Shown one piece after another: positions 40,500-50,405 of a DNA stretch of 64,000 nt; the first letter of the stretch is position 1, and every line of letters begins with the position of its first letter. Both the position numbers and the translations under genes were made by a program. The DNA lies in NCBI GenBank assembly GCA_017483735.1, contig JAFUVF010000050.1:1-64000 (forward strand). Direction: 5' to 3'. This stretch comes from Lachnospiraceae bacterium. Its GTDB lineage: Bacteria; Bacillota; Clostridia; Lachnospirales; Lachnospiraceae. Below the pieces are notes generated by a model, which was not told where the DNA came from, made no database searches, and saw only the letters and a program-made list of their open reading frames with translations.

Positions 40500-42632
40500 T
40501 TAAAACATTACGTTGGTGTCAAGGATAAGAGCAACCTCGCCGTCCCCGAGGATGGTTGCGCCGCTTATAACCTTTGCCTGCTTGATATATTTTCCGAGAG
40601 GCTTGATAACGATCTCCATCTGTCCGATGAGCTCGTCTATCACAAGTCCTGCCATCTTGTCACCCTTCTTTACAATGACTACGCACATAGCGTCATCGGG
40701 ACCAATGGTGGACTCATTCTCGAGTATCTGATTGAGTCTGATAAGAGGAAGCACATTGCCTCGAAGATTGATAACCTCCTCGTTCTGCACAAGCTTAACC
40801 TCTCCCGGCTCTATTGTCTCTATAGTCTCTATGGAGCCTAATGATATAGCGTACTTCTCTCCGCCCACAACAACCATGAGGGACTGGATGATAGCAAGGG
40901 TAAGAGGAAGTCTGATAGTCCATGTACTTCCGACACCCAGCTCACTCTTAACGGAAACCTCTCCTGAGAGGGACTCTATCTTGGAACGTACAACGTCAAG
41001 TCCCACGCCTCTTCCCGAGATATCCGTAACCTGCTTTGCAGTGGAGAAGCCCGCATTGAAGAGCAGATTTATTATGTCCTTATCTGGCATTATCGCACCC
41101 TGCTCGGGAGTGATTACGCCACGCTCTATAGCCTTTGCCTTGACAGCCTCAACATCAATTCCGTTACCGTCATCCCTTACCTCGATGATGACGTTATTGC
41201 CCTCCTGATATGCATCAAGGAATATGGAGCCAACCTCGGGCTTGCCTCTCTCCTTTCTGACCTCTGCAGACTCCAGTCCGTGGTCAGCGGAGTTACGTAA
41301 CAGGTGCATAAGAGGATCGCCAATCTCGTCCACAACGGTACGGTCAAGCTCGGTATCTTCACCAGTCATAAAGAGCTCCATCTTCTTTCCGAGGGTCTTC
41401 TGCAGGTCTCTGATCATACGAGGGAACTTGCTTACAACGCTCTCAATAGGAACCATTCGAACCTTCATAACGGACTCGTGGAGGTTCGTGGTAACGCTCT
41501 CTAAGTATTCTATCTGCTCGTTGGTGGAATTCGTGCCTGCCGCTGCGTTTGCCGCATTGGTGGCGGATACCAACGAGTTCTTTGCGATGATAAGCTCGGA
41601 TACAAGGTTCATCATATTGTCGAGCTTCTCTATATCCACACGGATTGTCCTGTTGACAACCGGCTTTCCTGCCTTCTTGGGCTCCGCCTTGCCACCCTGT
41701 GCCTTGTCCCCTGCGGGAGCCGCCTTTGCGGTGGGAGCGGTGGTTGTGGGTGCGGGAGCAGTAGTCTCGGGAGCCTTTGCCTCCTCCTTGGGTGCTGCCG
41801 TAGCCTCCTCCTTCTTGAAGCTTACATTATTATCGGGAATGAACTCTCCGGCAGTAACATTGCCGATCTCAGAAACTGCCTTTGCCGCATTTACAAGATC
41901 ATCCATGGAGTTATCCGTAACAACCATGAGGGTAAAGTCCATATCGAACTTTTCATCCTCAAGATCCTGTGTCGGAGGATCGGAAACAGCGATTTCGCCC
42001 AGCTCCTCTATTGCCTTTATCACAAGGAATGCTCTTGCAGCCTTAAGTATGCAGCCCTCCTGAATCTCAACATTCATTCCGAACACATTCTTGCCCTGCT
42101 TCTTTGCCTCTTCAAGAACATCCATCTGACTTTCGTCAAGCTTCACATTGTCCCACTTGGTTCCGCCTGCGGAAGCGTCATCAGATTTGCTCTCGGATGC
42201 CTTCGCTTCCTCCTTGGCAGGAGCGGCAGCCTCCCCGACAGACTCTCCCTTGGAATCTATTATAGCCTTCAGGCTCTTAATGATGGGCTCGTTGTCGTTC
42301 GTACCCTCATCCTGAGTATTCTGAATATTGTCGGTATATTCCTCCAATGCGTCAAGGCACTGGAAGAGAATGTCTATCATTTCCGACTTAATCTTGATGC
42401 TTCCGTTTCTAACCTCGGAGAATACATTCTCCATATTGTGGGTCAGATCCTGCATGCGCTTGTAGCCCATGGTGCCGGCCATTCCCTTGAGGGAGTGCGC
42501 CGCACGGAATATCTCGTTGATGGTATTCTCGTTTTCAGGCTCGGATTCGAGTTCAAGAATACTGGTGTTCAGGTTTTGCAGATGCTCCTTGGTCTCATCA
42601 AGGAATATCTCCAGATATTGACTTGTGTCCAT
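40500..42632 (-). CDS. cheA: Chemotaxis histidine kinase CheA
   Basis: Kinase of 710 aa. P1 Hpt domain (about 1-110) with the phosphorylated His in FRAAHSLKGMAGTMGY; P2 response-regulator binding domain (about 165-265); an Ala/Pro/Thr linker (EAKAPETTAPAPTTTAPT); P3 dimerisation (about 325-395); P4 ATP-binding domain with LLRNSADHGLES and DDGNGIDVEAV and GRGVGLDVV; P5 CheW-like domain (about 570-710). It phosphorylates CheY and CheB. The ATG has GGAGG upstream. Confidence 0.96.
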   Translation of the reverse strand: MDTSQYLEIFLDETKEHLQNLNTSILELESEPENENTINEIFRAAHSLKGMAGTMGYKRMQDLTHNMENVFSEVRNGSIKIKSEMIDILFQCLDALEEYTDNIQNTQDEGTNDNEPIIKSLKAIIDSKGESVGEAAAPAKEEAKASESKSDDASAGGTKWDNVKLDESQMDVLEEAKKQGKNVFGMNVEIQEGCILKAARAFLVIKAIEELGEIAVSDPPTQDLEDEKFDMDFTLMVVTDNSMDDLVNAAKAVSEIGNVTAGEFIPDNNVSFKKEEATAAPKEEAKAPETTAPAPTTTAPTAKAAPAGDKAQGGKAEPKKAGKPVVNRTIRVDIEKLDNMMNLVSELIIAKNSLVSATNAANAAAGTNSTNEQIEYLESVTTNLHESVMKVRMVPIESVVSKFPRMIRDLQKTLGKKMELFMTGEDTELDRTVVDEIGDPLMHLLRNSADHGLESAEVRKERGKPEVGSIFLDAYQEGNNVIIEVRDDGNGIDVEAVKAKAIERGVITPEQGAIMPDKDIINLLFNAGFSTAKQVTDISGRGVGLDVVRSKIESLSGEVSVKSELGVGSTWTIRLPLTLAIIQSLMVVVGGEKYAISLGSIETIETIEPGEVKLVQNEEVINLRGNVLPLIRLNQILENESTIGPDDAMCVVIVKKGDKMAGLVIDELIGQMEIVIKPLGKYIKQAKVISGATILGDGEVALILDTNVMF

Positions 42633-42659
42633 CTTAAATCCTCCGTTTTTAAGAGTAAA

Positions 42660-43742
42660 TTAGTGCGTTACACCTATATGTAAAGTTATCTCCTGCGCTA
42701 TCTGCTCAAGAGGTACTTCCAGATCCGACAGTCCTGCCTTTGTGACGCTCTTCGGCATTCCGTAGACGGTGCAGGTGTCCTGATTCTGGGCGATACAGTA
42801 AATCTTCTTCTTTTTCTTAAGATTCTGTATACCCTCCGTACCGTCCGCTCCCATTCCCGTCATAACGACGCATACGATATTGTCATAGGAAAGGTTTGCC
42901 AGAGATTCATACATATAGTTTGCGCAGGGGATGACTCCCTCACGCTTGGGCTCGTTTGAGTAATGCACCGAAGGCATACCCTTGGAGTCCTTTACTATAT
43001 TCATATGCTGACCGGCCTTTGCTATGTATACCCAGCCTCTTTCAAGCACATCTCCCTCAGCGGCCTCCTTGACATTTATGTCTCCCATACCGTTGAGTCT
43101 CTCGGCGAGGGATGCCGTAAAGCCTGCGGGCATGTGCTGTACCAGCACAACAGGTGCATCCAATGTTCCCGGCAGCCTGGGAATAACCGACTGAAGTGCC
43201 TTCGGTCCGCCGGTGGAGCTGGCGATGGCGACAATCTTGTGCCCGGGAATACGTACAGGCTTCTTTTTGAGAAGATCGAGCATTGACTTGTTGGTCTTGT
43301 CAGCCTTCTCGATCTGTGCATGACTGGCAAAATGCGGAGCCCTGCTGTTTGCGACTATGTCTAGGAGTCTCAAAAGCTCCTGACTGAAATTATCAAGCCG
43401 CAGATCCGCCGCATTGTCCGGCTTATGGATAAAGTCCAGAGCGCCAAGCTCCAAAGCATCCAATGTGGTCTTTGCGCCCTCCTTGGTATCGGTTGACGCC
43501 ATCAGAACCCTTGCCGGAATCTTGAACTTACGAAGTTCCTTCAATAGTTCAAGGCCGTTCATCTTAGGCATATTCACGTCCAGAACCACTGCGTCGTATT
43601 GATTTCTGGAAAGCAGGTCCAGAGCCTCAACACCGTTGGTGGCTTTTGCCACTACGTGAAATCTACTGTCATTGTCGATTATATCACAGAGTACCCTTCT
43701 CATAAGTGCAGAGTCATCGACAATCAGAATTTTTTTCTCCAT
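42660..43742 (-). CDS. cheB: Chemoreceptor methylesterase CheB
   Basis: Protein of 360 aa with a receiver domain (about 1-120; phospho-Asp in AVVLDVNMPKM) and a methylesterase domain (about 165-355). The catalytic triad is visible: Ser in AIASSTGGPKAL, His in LVQHMPAGFTASL, Asp in GMGADGTEGIQ. The partner methyltransferase CheR is not in this window. Gap of 27 bases to cheA. Confidence 0.95.
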   Translation of the reverse strand: MEKKILIVDDSALMRRVLCDIIDNDSRFHVVAKATNGVEALDLLSRNQYDAVVLDVNMPKMNGLELLKELRKFKIPARVLMASTDTKEGAKTTLDALELGALDFIHKPDNAADLRLDNFSQELLRLLDIVANSRAPHFASHAQIEKADKTNKSMLDLLKKKPVRIPGHKIVAIASSTGGPKALQSVIPRLPGTLDAPVVLVQHMPAGFTASLAERLNGMGDINVKEAAEGDVLERGWVYIAKAGQHMNIVKDSKGMPSVHYSNEPKREGVIPCANYMYESLANLSYDNIVCVVMTGMGADGTEGIQNLKKKKKIYCIAQNQDTCTVYGMPKSVTKAGLSDLEVPLEQIAQEITLHIGVTH

Positions 43743-43783
43743 TTTTTAGTACCTCTCTATAATGCGTGCTCTCACAGGAGTCA

Positions 43784-44524
43784 TTATTCGGTCTTTCTGT
43801 TCTTTCTCTCCTCTTCGAATATGAAGCGGATTATCTCCTCACGGGTCTTGTTATCGATATTATGATATTGAACCCTGTGCTCATAATTTCCCGGGCGGTT
43901 GGGAAGCTCCTTTACCGCCAGCACCTTTCCCACTATCTCATAGGTCTTCTGATTTTTCCCCTTTATGAGATTATAACTGCAATAAACAAAGCTGTCTACC
44001 TCATATTTTTGCGTCGACAGGAATCGAAGCCCGCCGCCGCTGATATCCACGATAACACTGTGCCTGATGGGAAGGTTGGGCTGTAGCACATAGGGCTCCT
44101 TCATCTCTATTGCGGAGACTTCCTCCTCCTCAAGACTTCTTGACGCCATTTCAAGCGCACATGAAAATCTGTAAAACTCCCTGCGCTGATACTTTCTCAG
44201 GTTCGATATGAACTCCAGCGTCAGTATGAACATATTGTTGCTCTTGTACCTGTCAATGACCCTGACAAAGCACTGGAAAAGTCCTGTTTCGCCGTAGAAC
44301 ACCACATTGTACTCGCTGTCCAAGGGAAGCAGAATCAGCTTCGTCTTTTCCATGGGCATCAGCACCTCTATGGTATCCTCGGAAATTATATCATAGATTT
44401 TGGTATTATAGACTCTCGGTTTTTCATCGACATCGGAATATTTTCTGTTTACCGCAGAAAGCTCCAGCTTATCCCCCTCCTTTATGAACTTTGAGATCAT
44501 ATAATCCGCACCTTCGTTTTTCAT
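43784..44524 (-). CDS. PilZ-domain flagellar brake protein (YcgR-like)
   Basis: Protein of 246 aa. An N-terminal YcgR/YpfA-type domain (about 10-105) is followed by a PilZ domain (about 108-235) with the c-di-GMP contacts YQRREFYRFSC (RxxxR-type) and VDISGGGLRFL (D-x-S-x-x-G). In other bacteria such proteins bind the motor stator or rotor when c-di-GMP is high and slow swimming. The ATG at 44524 overlaps the flhG stop (ATGA) and has GGGAGG upstream; a later in-frame ATG at 44500 is possible. Confidence 0.85.
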   Translation of the reverse strand: MKNEGADYMISKFIKEGDKLELSAVNRKYSDVDEKPRVYNTKIYDIISEDTIEVLMPMEKTKLILLPLDSEYNVVFYGETGLFQCFVRVIDRYKSNNMFILTLEFISNLRKYQRREFYRFSCALEMASRSLEEEEVSAIEMKEPYVLQPNLPIRHSVIVDISGGGLRFLSTQKYEVDSFVYCSYNLIKGKNQKTYEIVGKVLAVKELPNRPGNYEHRVQYHNIDNKTREEIIRFIFEEERKNRKTE

Positions 44525-45396
44525 AGCTTGTTACCTCCCATTATATGAGAGAAAAATGCCGCCATACCCCTGCTTTTGACATTTGCGCTCTCATTCCCCA
44601 ATAGTTTGTTTGCTATCCTCTCATACGCCATTGCAGACCTGGAATTAGGTACCTTTATAACCACGGGCGACTGCTGCATTACCGACTCCGCCAGCTGGTT
44701 GTCGAAGGGCACATTTCCCAGATACTCCATAGGCATATTCAAATACCTCTCCACCACGGAATTTAATTTTCTGTATAATATCTCGCCATCATTTTCGCTC
44801 ATTACCTTGTTTGCCAGCATCTTTACCTGCGTGACTCCCCTGTTGAACCTCACATGGCTTCCAAGGGATTTGAGCAGCGAATATGAATCCGTTATGGAGG
44901 TGGGTTCCGGTGTCGTGACAAGTATTATCTCGTCCGATGCCACCAGAAATTCCAGCACAGTATTCCCGATACCGGCTCCGGTATCCACTATGACAATATC
45001 AGCGATAGAGTCCAGCTCCGCAAGGTTATTGATGATGTACATAAGGTTTTCCCTGCCCAGGTCGTTCATCTTTGCGATACCCGAGCCTCCGGAAATGAAG
45101 CCCACATCCATGGGACCCCATGTGATTATATCCCTTATCCCCATTCCCTTGTAGATAAGATCGCTGAAATTGTATTTCGGAACAGCTCCGAACATTATCT
45201 CTATATTGGCAAGTCCGAAATCCGCATCTAATATTATAACACGTTTTCCCATTTTCTTAAAATGGATTGCGAGATTGATCGCCGTGTTGCTCTTTCCCAC
45301 GCCGCCCTTGCCGCTGGTAACGGTTATGACCCTTGCTGTGGGCTTCACTATCTGACTTGCTTTTATTACTCTTAAATTTGTTGCCTGATCCATCAT
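44521..45396 (-). CDS. flhG: MinD-like ATPase FlhG (flagellar number regulator)
   Basis: ParA/MinD-type ATPase of 291 aa (also named FleN or YlxH). A short N-terminal segment (residues about 1-20), which in relatives stimulates FlhF, precedes the deviant Walker A TSGKGGVGKSNTAINLAI; then LDADFGLANIEIMFG, the Walker B-like IVIVDTGAGIG and a C-terminal membrane-targeting helix region. It limits flagellar number and position together with FlhF, 7 bases upstream. Confidence 0.93.
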   Translation of the reverse strand: MMDQATNLRVIKASQIVKPTARVITVTSGKGGVGKSNTAINLAIHFKKMGKRVIILDADFGLANIEIMFGAVPKYNFSDLIYKGMGIRDIITWGPMDVGFISGGSGIAKMNDLGRENLMYIINNLAELDSIADIVIVDTGAGIGNTVLEFLVASDEIILVTTPEPTSITDSYSLLKSLGSHVRFNRGVTQVKMLANKVMSENDGEILYRKLNSVVERYLNMPMEYLGNVPFDNQLAESVMQQSPVVIKVPNSRSAMAYERIANKLLGNESANVKSRGMAAFFSHIMGGNKL

Positions 45397-45403
45397 ATAC
45401 CCG

Positions 45404-46705
45404 TTACTTTCCGCCCAAAATGTGCTTTACAGTTTTCTGTGCATTAAAACTCTCTATGTCATCGGGTACATTCTGTCCGTATGTTACATAGGCTATGGGA
45501 GTATCTATATTCAGCCGCACGTTCAGAAGGTTTCCGTAGGAATCCGTCTCGTCCAGCTTTGTAAATATGAGCTGATACTCCGTATATTTTTTATAGCTTG
45601 CGGCTATCGCTTTGAGATCCTTGTATTTGGTAGTGGTTGACAGCACAAGGAAAACCTGATATTCCACGTTTTTCTTCGCCGTCTCCACAAAGGATGCCAT
45701 CTTCTTCATCTGCTCCTCATTGGTATGGGAGTGACCTGCAGTATCCACAAATATGTAGTCGTAGAGCTTGAAATCATCCAGTGCCTTTTCAAACTCCTCC
45801 TCGGTATATACCACCCTGAAAGAAACCTCAAGGATGTTGGCGTAGGTATGGAGCTGCTCGGAAGCGGCAATCCTGTATGTATCCGTGGTAAGAAGCGCCA
45901 CCTTCTTTTTCTTATCTATGGAATAGTTGCTGGCGATCTTTGCAATCGTCGTGGTCTTTCCAACGCCTGTGGGACCCACGAAGAATACGGTTTTGGGACC
46001 TTTCTCCGCAGGCGTGATGCCATCTGATGTGCCGAATTTGAGTATGAGCTTCTGGTATATTCCTGCAAGGATATAGTCGAAAGGAGTGTTCTCTTTGGTG
46101 CTTCCAAGCACATCATCCATTATCTGGGAGATAATCTGCTTATCAACCTCGTTCTCCTCCATGGTCTCCTTAAGGAGCTCGAAAAACTTCTCTCTCTCGC
46201 TGCTTTCCTGAGTTGTTGCAGACTTGTCCTCATTTGCGACGCTCGTGTCATTTGCAGTTTTATCGTTTTCCCCCTCACTGCCTCCTGAGGCGGCGAGAAC
46301 CTTCTTTTCCCTGGCAAACTGGCTTTCAAGGAGGCTTTGCAGATTATCCAGCTTCTTTTCGATGGACTCTGTATTGTCGAGCTTTACCTCCGCAGCCCCT
46401 CCGGCTGCGGGAGTGCTTATGGAGTCCGCCATCTCCTTTTTTGCCTTTTTCTCGGCAACTACACGGTTGGCAGCTTCGATAATGCTGGCGGCATCCCGTA
46501 TCTCCTGCTTTGCCTTGTCGATGGGCTGCTCCTTGTCATCCTCCAGAGCCACCGTGACCTCGACGAGCTTTCCCTTAAAGAAGGAGAAAAAGCCTTTCTG
46601 CTTTACCTTCTTGGTGCTCATGGTAACGACGCCATCGCCCAGCTCCTTCTTTGCGAGGGCAAGTGCCTCTGTTTCGGTTTTTGCAGTAAATTTCTTGATG
46701 ATCAT
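45404..46705 (-). CDS. flhF: SRP-type GTPase FlhF
   Basis: GTPase of 433 aa that marks the site of flagellar assembly. The N-terminal basic domain (about 1-120: MIIKKFTAKTETEALALAKK) is followed by an acidic linker and the NG domains. G1 is FFVGPTGVGKTTTIAKIA, G2/G3 include TTDTYRIAASEQLHTYANI and YIFVDTAGHSHTN, and G4 is IFTKLDETDSYGN. The ATG is preceded by AGGAA. Unlike its neighbours it is separated from flhA by a 509-bp insert. Confidence 0.94.
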   Translation of the reverse strand: MIIKKFTAKTETEALALAKKELGDGVVTMSTKKVKQKGFFSFFKGKLVEVTVALEDDKEQPIDKAKQEIRDAASIIEAANRVVAEKKAKKEMADSISTPAAGGAAEVKLDNTESIEKKLDNLQSLLESQFAREKKVLAASGGSEGENDKTANDTSVANEDKSATTQESSEREKFFELLKETMEENEVDKQIISQIMDDVLGSTKENTPFDYILAGIYQKLILKFGTSDGITPAEKGPKTVFFVGPTGVGKTTTIAKIASNYSIDKKKKVALLTTDTYRIAASEQLHTYANILEVSFRVVYTEEEFEKALDDFKLYDYIFVDTAGHSHTNEEQMKKMASFVETAKKNVEYQVFLVLSTTTKYKDLKAIAASYKKYTEYQLIFTKLDETDSYGNLLNVRLNIDTPIAYVTYGQNVPDDIESFNAQKTVKHILGGK

Positions 46706-47214
46706 AGTTCCTGTTTCCCACTCATATATTATTTCTGGCGAGTTTTGTATGTGTCGCCTTGTATGTATTTCCCATACCCCGCTCGTTTCACGTTTTGTTG
46801 CTTGACGTCACTTCTGACTGTCTGCGCAATCAAAAGTGAACCTCGCTTTGTAAAGCGGTGCACCGCCTTCCCACGCAGGGGTGCACACATAATGCAAGCG
46901 ATGACAGTCGGTGCGTAATGCAGGTTTGCAAGAAACGTGCACTTGCGGAGTCGGCGAACGCTCTTATCCGCCGCAAAGCAAGGGCAATTGTTTCGCAGCA
47001 AACCAAGTGGAGTGCCTGACGTCAAGCTGCATAATGTGTGCGCCCCTGCGAAAATGCCTCTACCTCTTTGGCATTCGCCGCCCTTACGAATGTCGACGTG
47101 CTTAGTTGATGCCTGCGTAACTCCCACGCCGCTTGGCATTCGCTGTCCTTGCGAATGTCGACGTGTTTAGAAAATGTCTGCGAAAATGCCTCTGCATTGA
47201 GCAGCTACATTTTC
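46706..47214. repeat. 509-bp non-coding insert rich in inverted and direct repeats
   Basis: Sequence between flhA and flhF with no convincing gene on either strand. It contains two 38-bp direct copies (47068-47105 and 47133-47170, 34 of 38 identical, the differences all transitions), each with the stem CATTCG-N9-CGAATG followed by GTCGACGTG. It also has a 16-bp exact direct repeat CTGCGAAAATGCCTCT (47046-47061 and 47178-47193), 23-bp inverted arms (46874-46896 against 47028-47050, 21 of 23 matching), and the palindromes CGCTTT-GT-AAAGCG (46844-46857) and GCGGTGCACCGC (46855-46866). TGACGTCA occurs twice (46803, 47017). It looks like a small non-autonomous repeat element or a structured RNA. 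Confidence 0.7.
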
Positions 47215-49263
47215 TTAACACGTTACCATCCCCACACTCTGCAGCTCCACATCCGTCTCTATCTCACTGTAGGACACCACCACAAGATCCTTGTAGTAGT
47301 CCTCAATAAGCCTCCTGAAATACATCCTCACAATGGGGGATGTAATCACAATAGGGCTCTTCCCCAGATTCTCAAGCTTCTGTACCTCGGCGCCCACAGA
47401 ATCCATAATGGCCTTCGTGCGTGAGGGGTCGAGATTTAAGAATGCCCCCGTCTCCGTCTGCTTGACGGAATTCATAATCTCCTGCTCTATCTTCGGGTCA
47501 AGCGTAACAACGCTGGTGCTCTCCCCGGCAGGGAAATATTTAGTAGAGATGGCTCGCTTGAGCGCCTGTCTCACATATTCGGTAAGAATGTCCGTATCCC
47601 TTGTAGTCTGTGCGTAATCCGCCAGAGTCTCGCATATGGTAAGCAAATCCCTTATGGAAATGCCCTCCTTTAAGAGATTCTGAAGCACCTTCTGTATCTC
47701 ACCTATGCCCAGAAGCTTCGGTGTAAGGTCATCCACCAGTGAAGGATTGGTCTCCTTCATATTGTTGATGAGATTTTGCACATCCTGGCGGGTAAGAAGC
47801 TCGGAAATATGCTGCCTTATTATCTCCGTAAGATGCGTTGCGATTATGGACGGCGGATCGACTACGGTATAGCCGAGACTTTCCGCACGCTCCCTCTGCC
47901 CCTCCGTTATCCAGATTGCAGGCAGATGGAATGAGGGCTCGAAGGTGTTTATACCCGTGATCTCCTCCTCCACGAAGCCAGGATTCATCGCCATATAATG
48001 GTCAAAGAGAATCTCTCCCTCAGAAACCTGTATTCCCTTTATCTTTATAATATACTGATTGGGATTGAGCTGTATATTGTCCCTCAAACGGATAATAGGT
48101 ACAACCGAGCCCAGCTCCAATGCAATCTGTCTTCTTATCATTACGACTCTGTCAAGAAGATCTCCACCCTGATTAACGTCTGCAAGGGGTATGATACCAT
48201 ATCCGAATTCAAGCTCTATTGGGTCAACCTGCAAAAGCGAGGTAACATTTTCCGGCTGTCTGATTTCCTCCGCCTCGACCTCCTCCGTGTCTACTTCTCT
48301 CTCGATGGACGCCGTCTCGATAGTGCCCGCCATATTTCTTCCGACGAGTATGAACACAAGTCCGAAGCCCACGAAAAGAATGGTGTTCAGCTCAGTTATA
48401 AAGCCCAGAAGCATCAGGGTTCCGCCCACTATATAAAGCACCTTCGGCACGCCGAACACCTGCTTTATCATGGTTCCGCCGAAATCCGCATCCTTTGCGC
48501 CCTTTGTGACAAGAATACCTGTCGCAAGGGATATGGAAAGTGAGGGAATCTGGCTCACAAGTCCGTCGCCTATTGTAAGGATTGCGTATTTATTAAGCGC
48601 CTCTGCTATGGGAAGATCGAATCTCGTCACTCCCATTATTATTCCGCCCACGATATTTATGGCGGTTATCAGAAGTCCCGCCGTCGCATCTCCCTTTACG
48701 TACTTAACGGCACCGTCCATGGATCCGAAGAAGCTTGCCTCCTCCTGAAGCTTATCTCTTCTTCTCTTTGCCTCCGCATCATCTATGGCTCCGGTGTTTA
48801 AGTCCGCATCTATCGCCATCTGCTTACCGGGGAGAGCGTCCAGCGTAAATCTCGCCGTAACCTCGGACACACGCTCTGAACCCTTGTTTATGACCATAAA
48901 CTGGATAAGTATCAGTATTATGAACACAATGGAGCCTATTATAAGGTCGCCTCCTCCGACGAATTCTCCGAACACCTGCACAACATTTCCCGCATCGCCG
49001 TATCTAAGGATAAGTCTTGTGGAGGAAACATTCAGGGATATCCTGAAAAGGGTTGTGAAGAGGAGCATTGTGGGATAGAAGGACATATCCAGAGGCTCTC
49101 TCGAAAACATCGCCCCAAACAGTATGGTCAGCGCCACGCCAATATTAAACGCAAGAAGTATATCCAGCAGGAAGGAGGGAATGGGTACGATGAACATAAC
49201 CATCGCAGCCAGAAGATACAATCCGACGCCAAGGTCTGTACGTTTGAGCTTTGTGGTTTCCAT
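47215..49263 (-). CDS. flhA: Flagellar export gate protein FlhA
   Basis: Export apparatus protein of 682 aa. Eight membrane helices occupy residues about 1-310, with the conserved LPGKQMAIDADLNTGAIDDA loop (FHIPEP region). The soluble C-terminal domain (about 340-682) docks chaperone-substrate complexes. It takes part in proton-driven export of rod, hook and filament proteins. The ATG has AAGGAGGAG upstream; 30 bases after flhB. Confidence 0.96.
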   Translation of the reverse strand: METTKLKRTDLGVGLYLLAAMVMFIVPIPSFLLDILLAFNIGVALTILFGAMFSREPLDMSFYPTMLLFTTLFRISLNVSSTRLILRYGDAGNVVQVFGEFVGGGDLIIGSIVFIILILIQFMVINKGSERVSEVTARFTLDALPGKQMAIDADLNTGAIDDAEAKRRRDKLQEEASFFGSMDGAVKYVKGDATAGLLITAINIVGGIIMGVTRFDLPIAEALNKYAILTIGDGLVSQIPSLSISLATGILVTKGAKDADFGGTMIKQVFGVPKVLYIVGGTLMLLGFITELNTILFVGFGLVFILVGRNMAGTIETASIEREVDTEEVEAEEIRQPENVTSLLQVDPIELEFGYGIIPLADVNQGGDLLDRVVMIRRQIALELGSVVPIIRLRDNIQLNPNQYIIKIKGIQVSEGEILFDHYMAMNPGFVEEEITGINTFEPSFHLPAIWITEGQRERAESLGYTVVDPPSIIATHLTEIIRQHISELLTRQDVQNLINNMKETNPSLVDDLTPKLLGIGEIQKVLQNLLKEGISIRDLLTICETLADYAQTTRDTDILTEYVRQALKRAISTKYFPAGESTSVVTLDPKIEQEIMNSVKQTETGAFLNLDPSRTKAIMDSVGAEVQKLENLGKSPIVITSPIVRMYFRRLIEDYYKDLVVVSYSEIETDVELQSVGMVTC

Positions 49264-49293
49264 GCCTCTCCTCCTTTCCTTATATCCGAAAAA

Positions 49294-50394
49294 CTAAATC
49301 TTCCCCTTCAGCTTGTACACATATGCCAGCACCTCCGCTACTGCGGCATAGAGCTCCTCCGGTATGGTCTCGTCTATATCCACATTTGCGTAAAGCATTC
49401 TGGCAAGGGGCTTGTTCTCAACTATCTCTATATCATTCTCCGCCGCCACATCCTTGATCCTCTGGGCAAGATACCCCTCGCCCTTTGCAATGACCACCGG
49501 TGCATCGGCAATTGTATTGTCGTATTTTATCGCCACCGCATAGTGGGTGGGGTTTGTGATGACTACATCCGCCTGGGACAGCGCCTTCATCATCCTTCGC
49601 TGGGACGCCTGACGCATCCTTGCCCTTATCTGTCCCTTTATCTGCGGGTCTCCCTCGGCGTTCTTGAACTCATCCTTGACCTCCTGCTTGGTCATCTTCA
49701 TATCCTGTGCGAATTTCCACTTCTGATATGCATAATCAAGCACGGCTATTATCATATATGCCGCCGAGATGCGGATTCCCAGATCCGCCACCGTATCTCC
49801 GATAAAGGCTATAGCCTGCAAAAGCGGCATATCAAAGAAGGAAAAGATTATCAAAAGCTTATCCTTCAAAAAGCTGTACGCCATATAACCAATGAGAAAG
49901 ATCTTCAATATGGACTTTGCAAGCTCCACAAGACTTCTAGTCGAAAATATCCGCTTGAAGCCGCTGAGCGGACTCAGCTTGCTGAGCTTGGGCTGCAGGG
50001 GCTTTGTGGTGGGAGCCCATTTAACCTGCCATATATCGCTCAAAAAAGCAACCAGCACTCCGATAATGAGGAAGGGAGCCAGTATCGACAGTATCTCCAC
50101 CATTACTACCCGGAAAAGCACCGCCATAGCCTGTCTGGGCATATCTCCGTTCCAGAAGACTGCATTCTCCGCAATCCGGTTGTAAAAATAATCAAAGGCA
50201 TTTAAAAACTGTATGCCCATCCTGCCGGCCCAGATCTTGATTATCAGAAAAACCGACAGAAGGCCGAGCCCGTTTGCAACCTCACGACTCTTTGCAACAC
50301 TGCCCTCCTTTCTGGCATCGGAGAGCTTTTTGGCGGTAGCCGGTTCAGTCTTATCATCATTTGCAAAAAATTGCAGGTTATATTCAAGCATCAT
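49294..50394 (-). CDS. flhB: Flagellar export switch protein FlhB
   Basis: Export gate component of 366 aa. An N-terminal basic segment (AKKLSDARKEGSVAKSREV) leads to four helices, then a cytosolic domain with the self-cleavage motif NPTH in VVITNPTHYAVAIKYD (about 272-287). Cleavage there switches export from hook to filament proteins. The ATG-ATG start has only a weak ribosome binding site. Confidence 0.95.
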   Translation of the reverse strand: MMLEYNLQFFANDDKTEPATAKKLSDARKEGSVAKSREVANGLGLLSVFLIIKIWAGRMGIQFLNAFDYFYNRIAENAVFWNGDMPRQAMAVLFRVVMVEILSILAPFLIIGVLVAFLSDIWQVKWAPTTKPLQPKLSKLSPLSGFKRIFSTRSLVELAKSILKIFLIGYMAYSFLKDKLLIIFSFFDMPLLQAIAFIGDTVADLGIRISAAYMIIAVLDYAYQKWKFAQDMKMTKQEVKDEFKNAEGDPQIKGQIRARMRQASQRRMMKALSQADVVITNPTHYAVAIKYDNTIADAPVVIAKGEGYLAQRIKDVAAENDIEIVENKPLARMLYANVDIDETIPEELYAAVAEVLAYVYKLKGKI

Positions 50395-50405
50395 AAGCCA
50401 TTATA

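Noticed and set aside
46803..47024. Two TGACGTCA sites as regulator binding sites
   Set aside because: This eight-base palindrome lies in a repeat-rich, probably mobile sequence and has no promoter next to it; it was kept only as part of the repeat description.
46729..47139. 136-codon minus-strand frame in the flhA-flhF insert, and shorter plus-strand frames there
   Set aside because: No ribosome binding site, odd composition (many Arg, Cys and Lys), and the frames run through hairpin repeats. The region is better read as non-coding repeat DNA.
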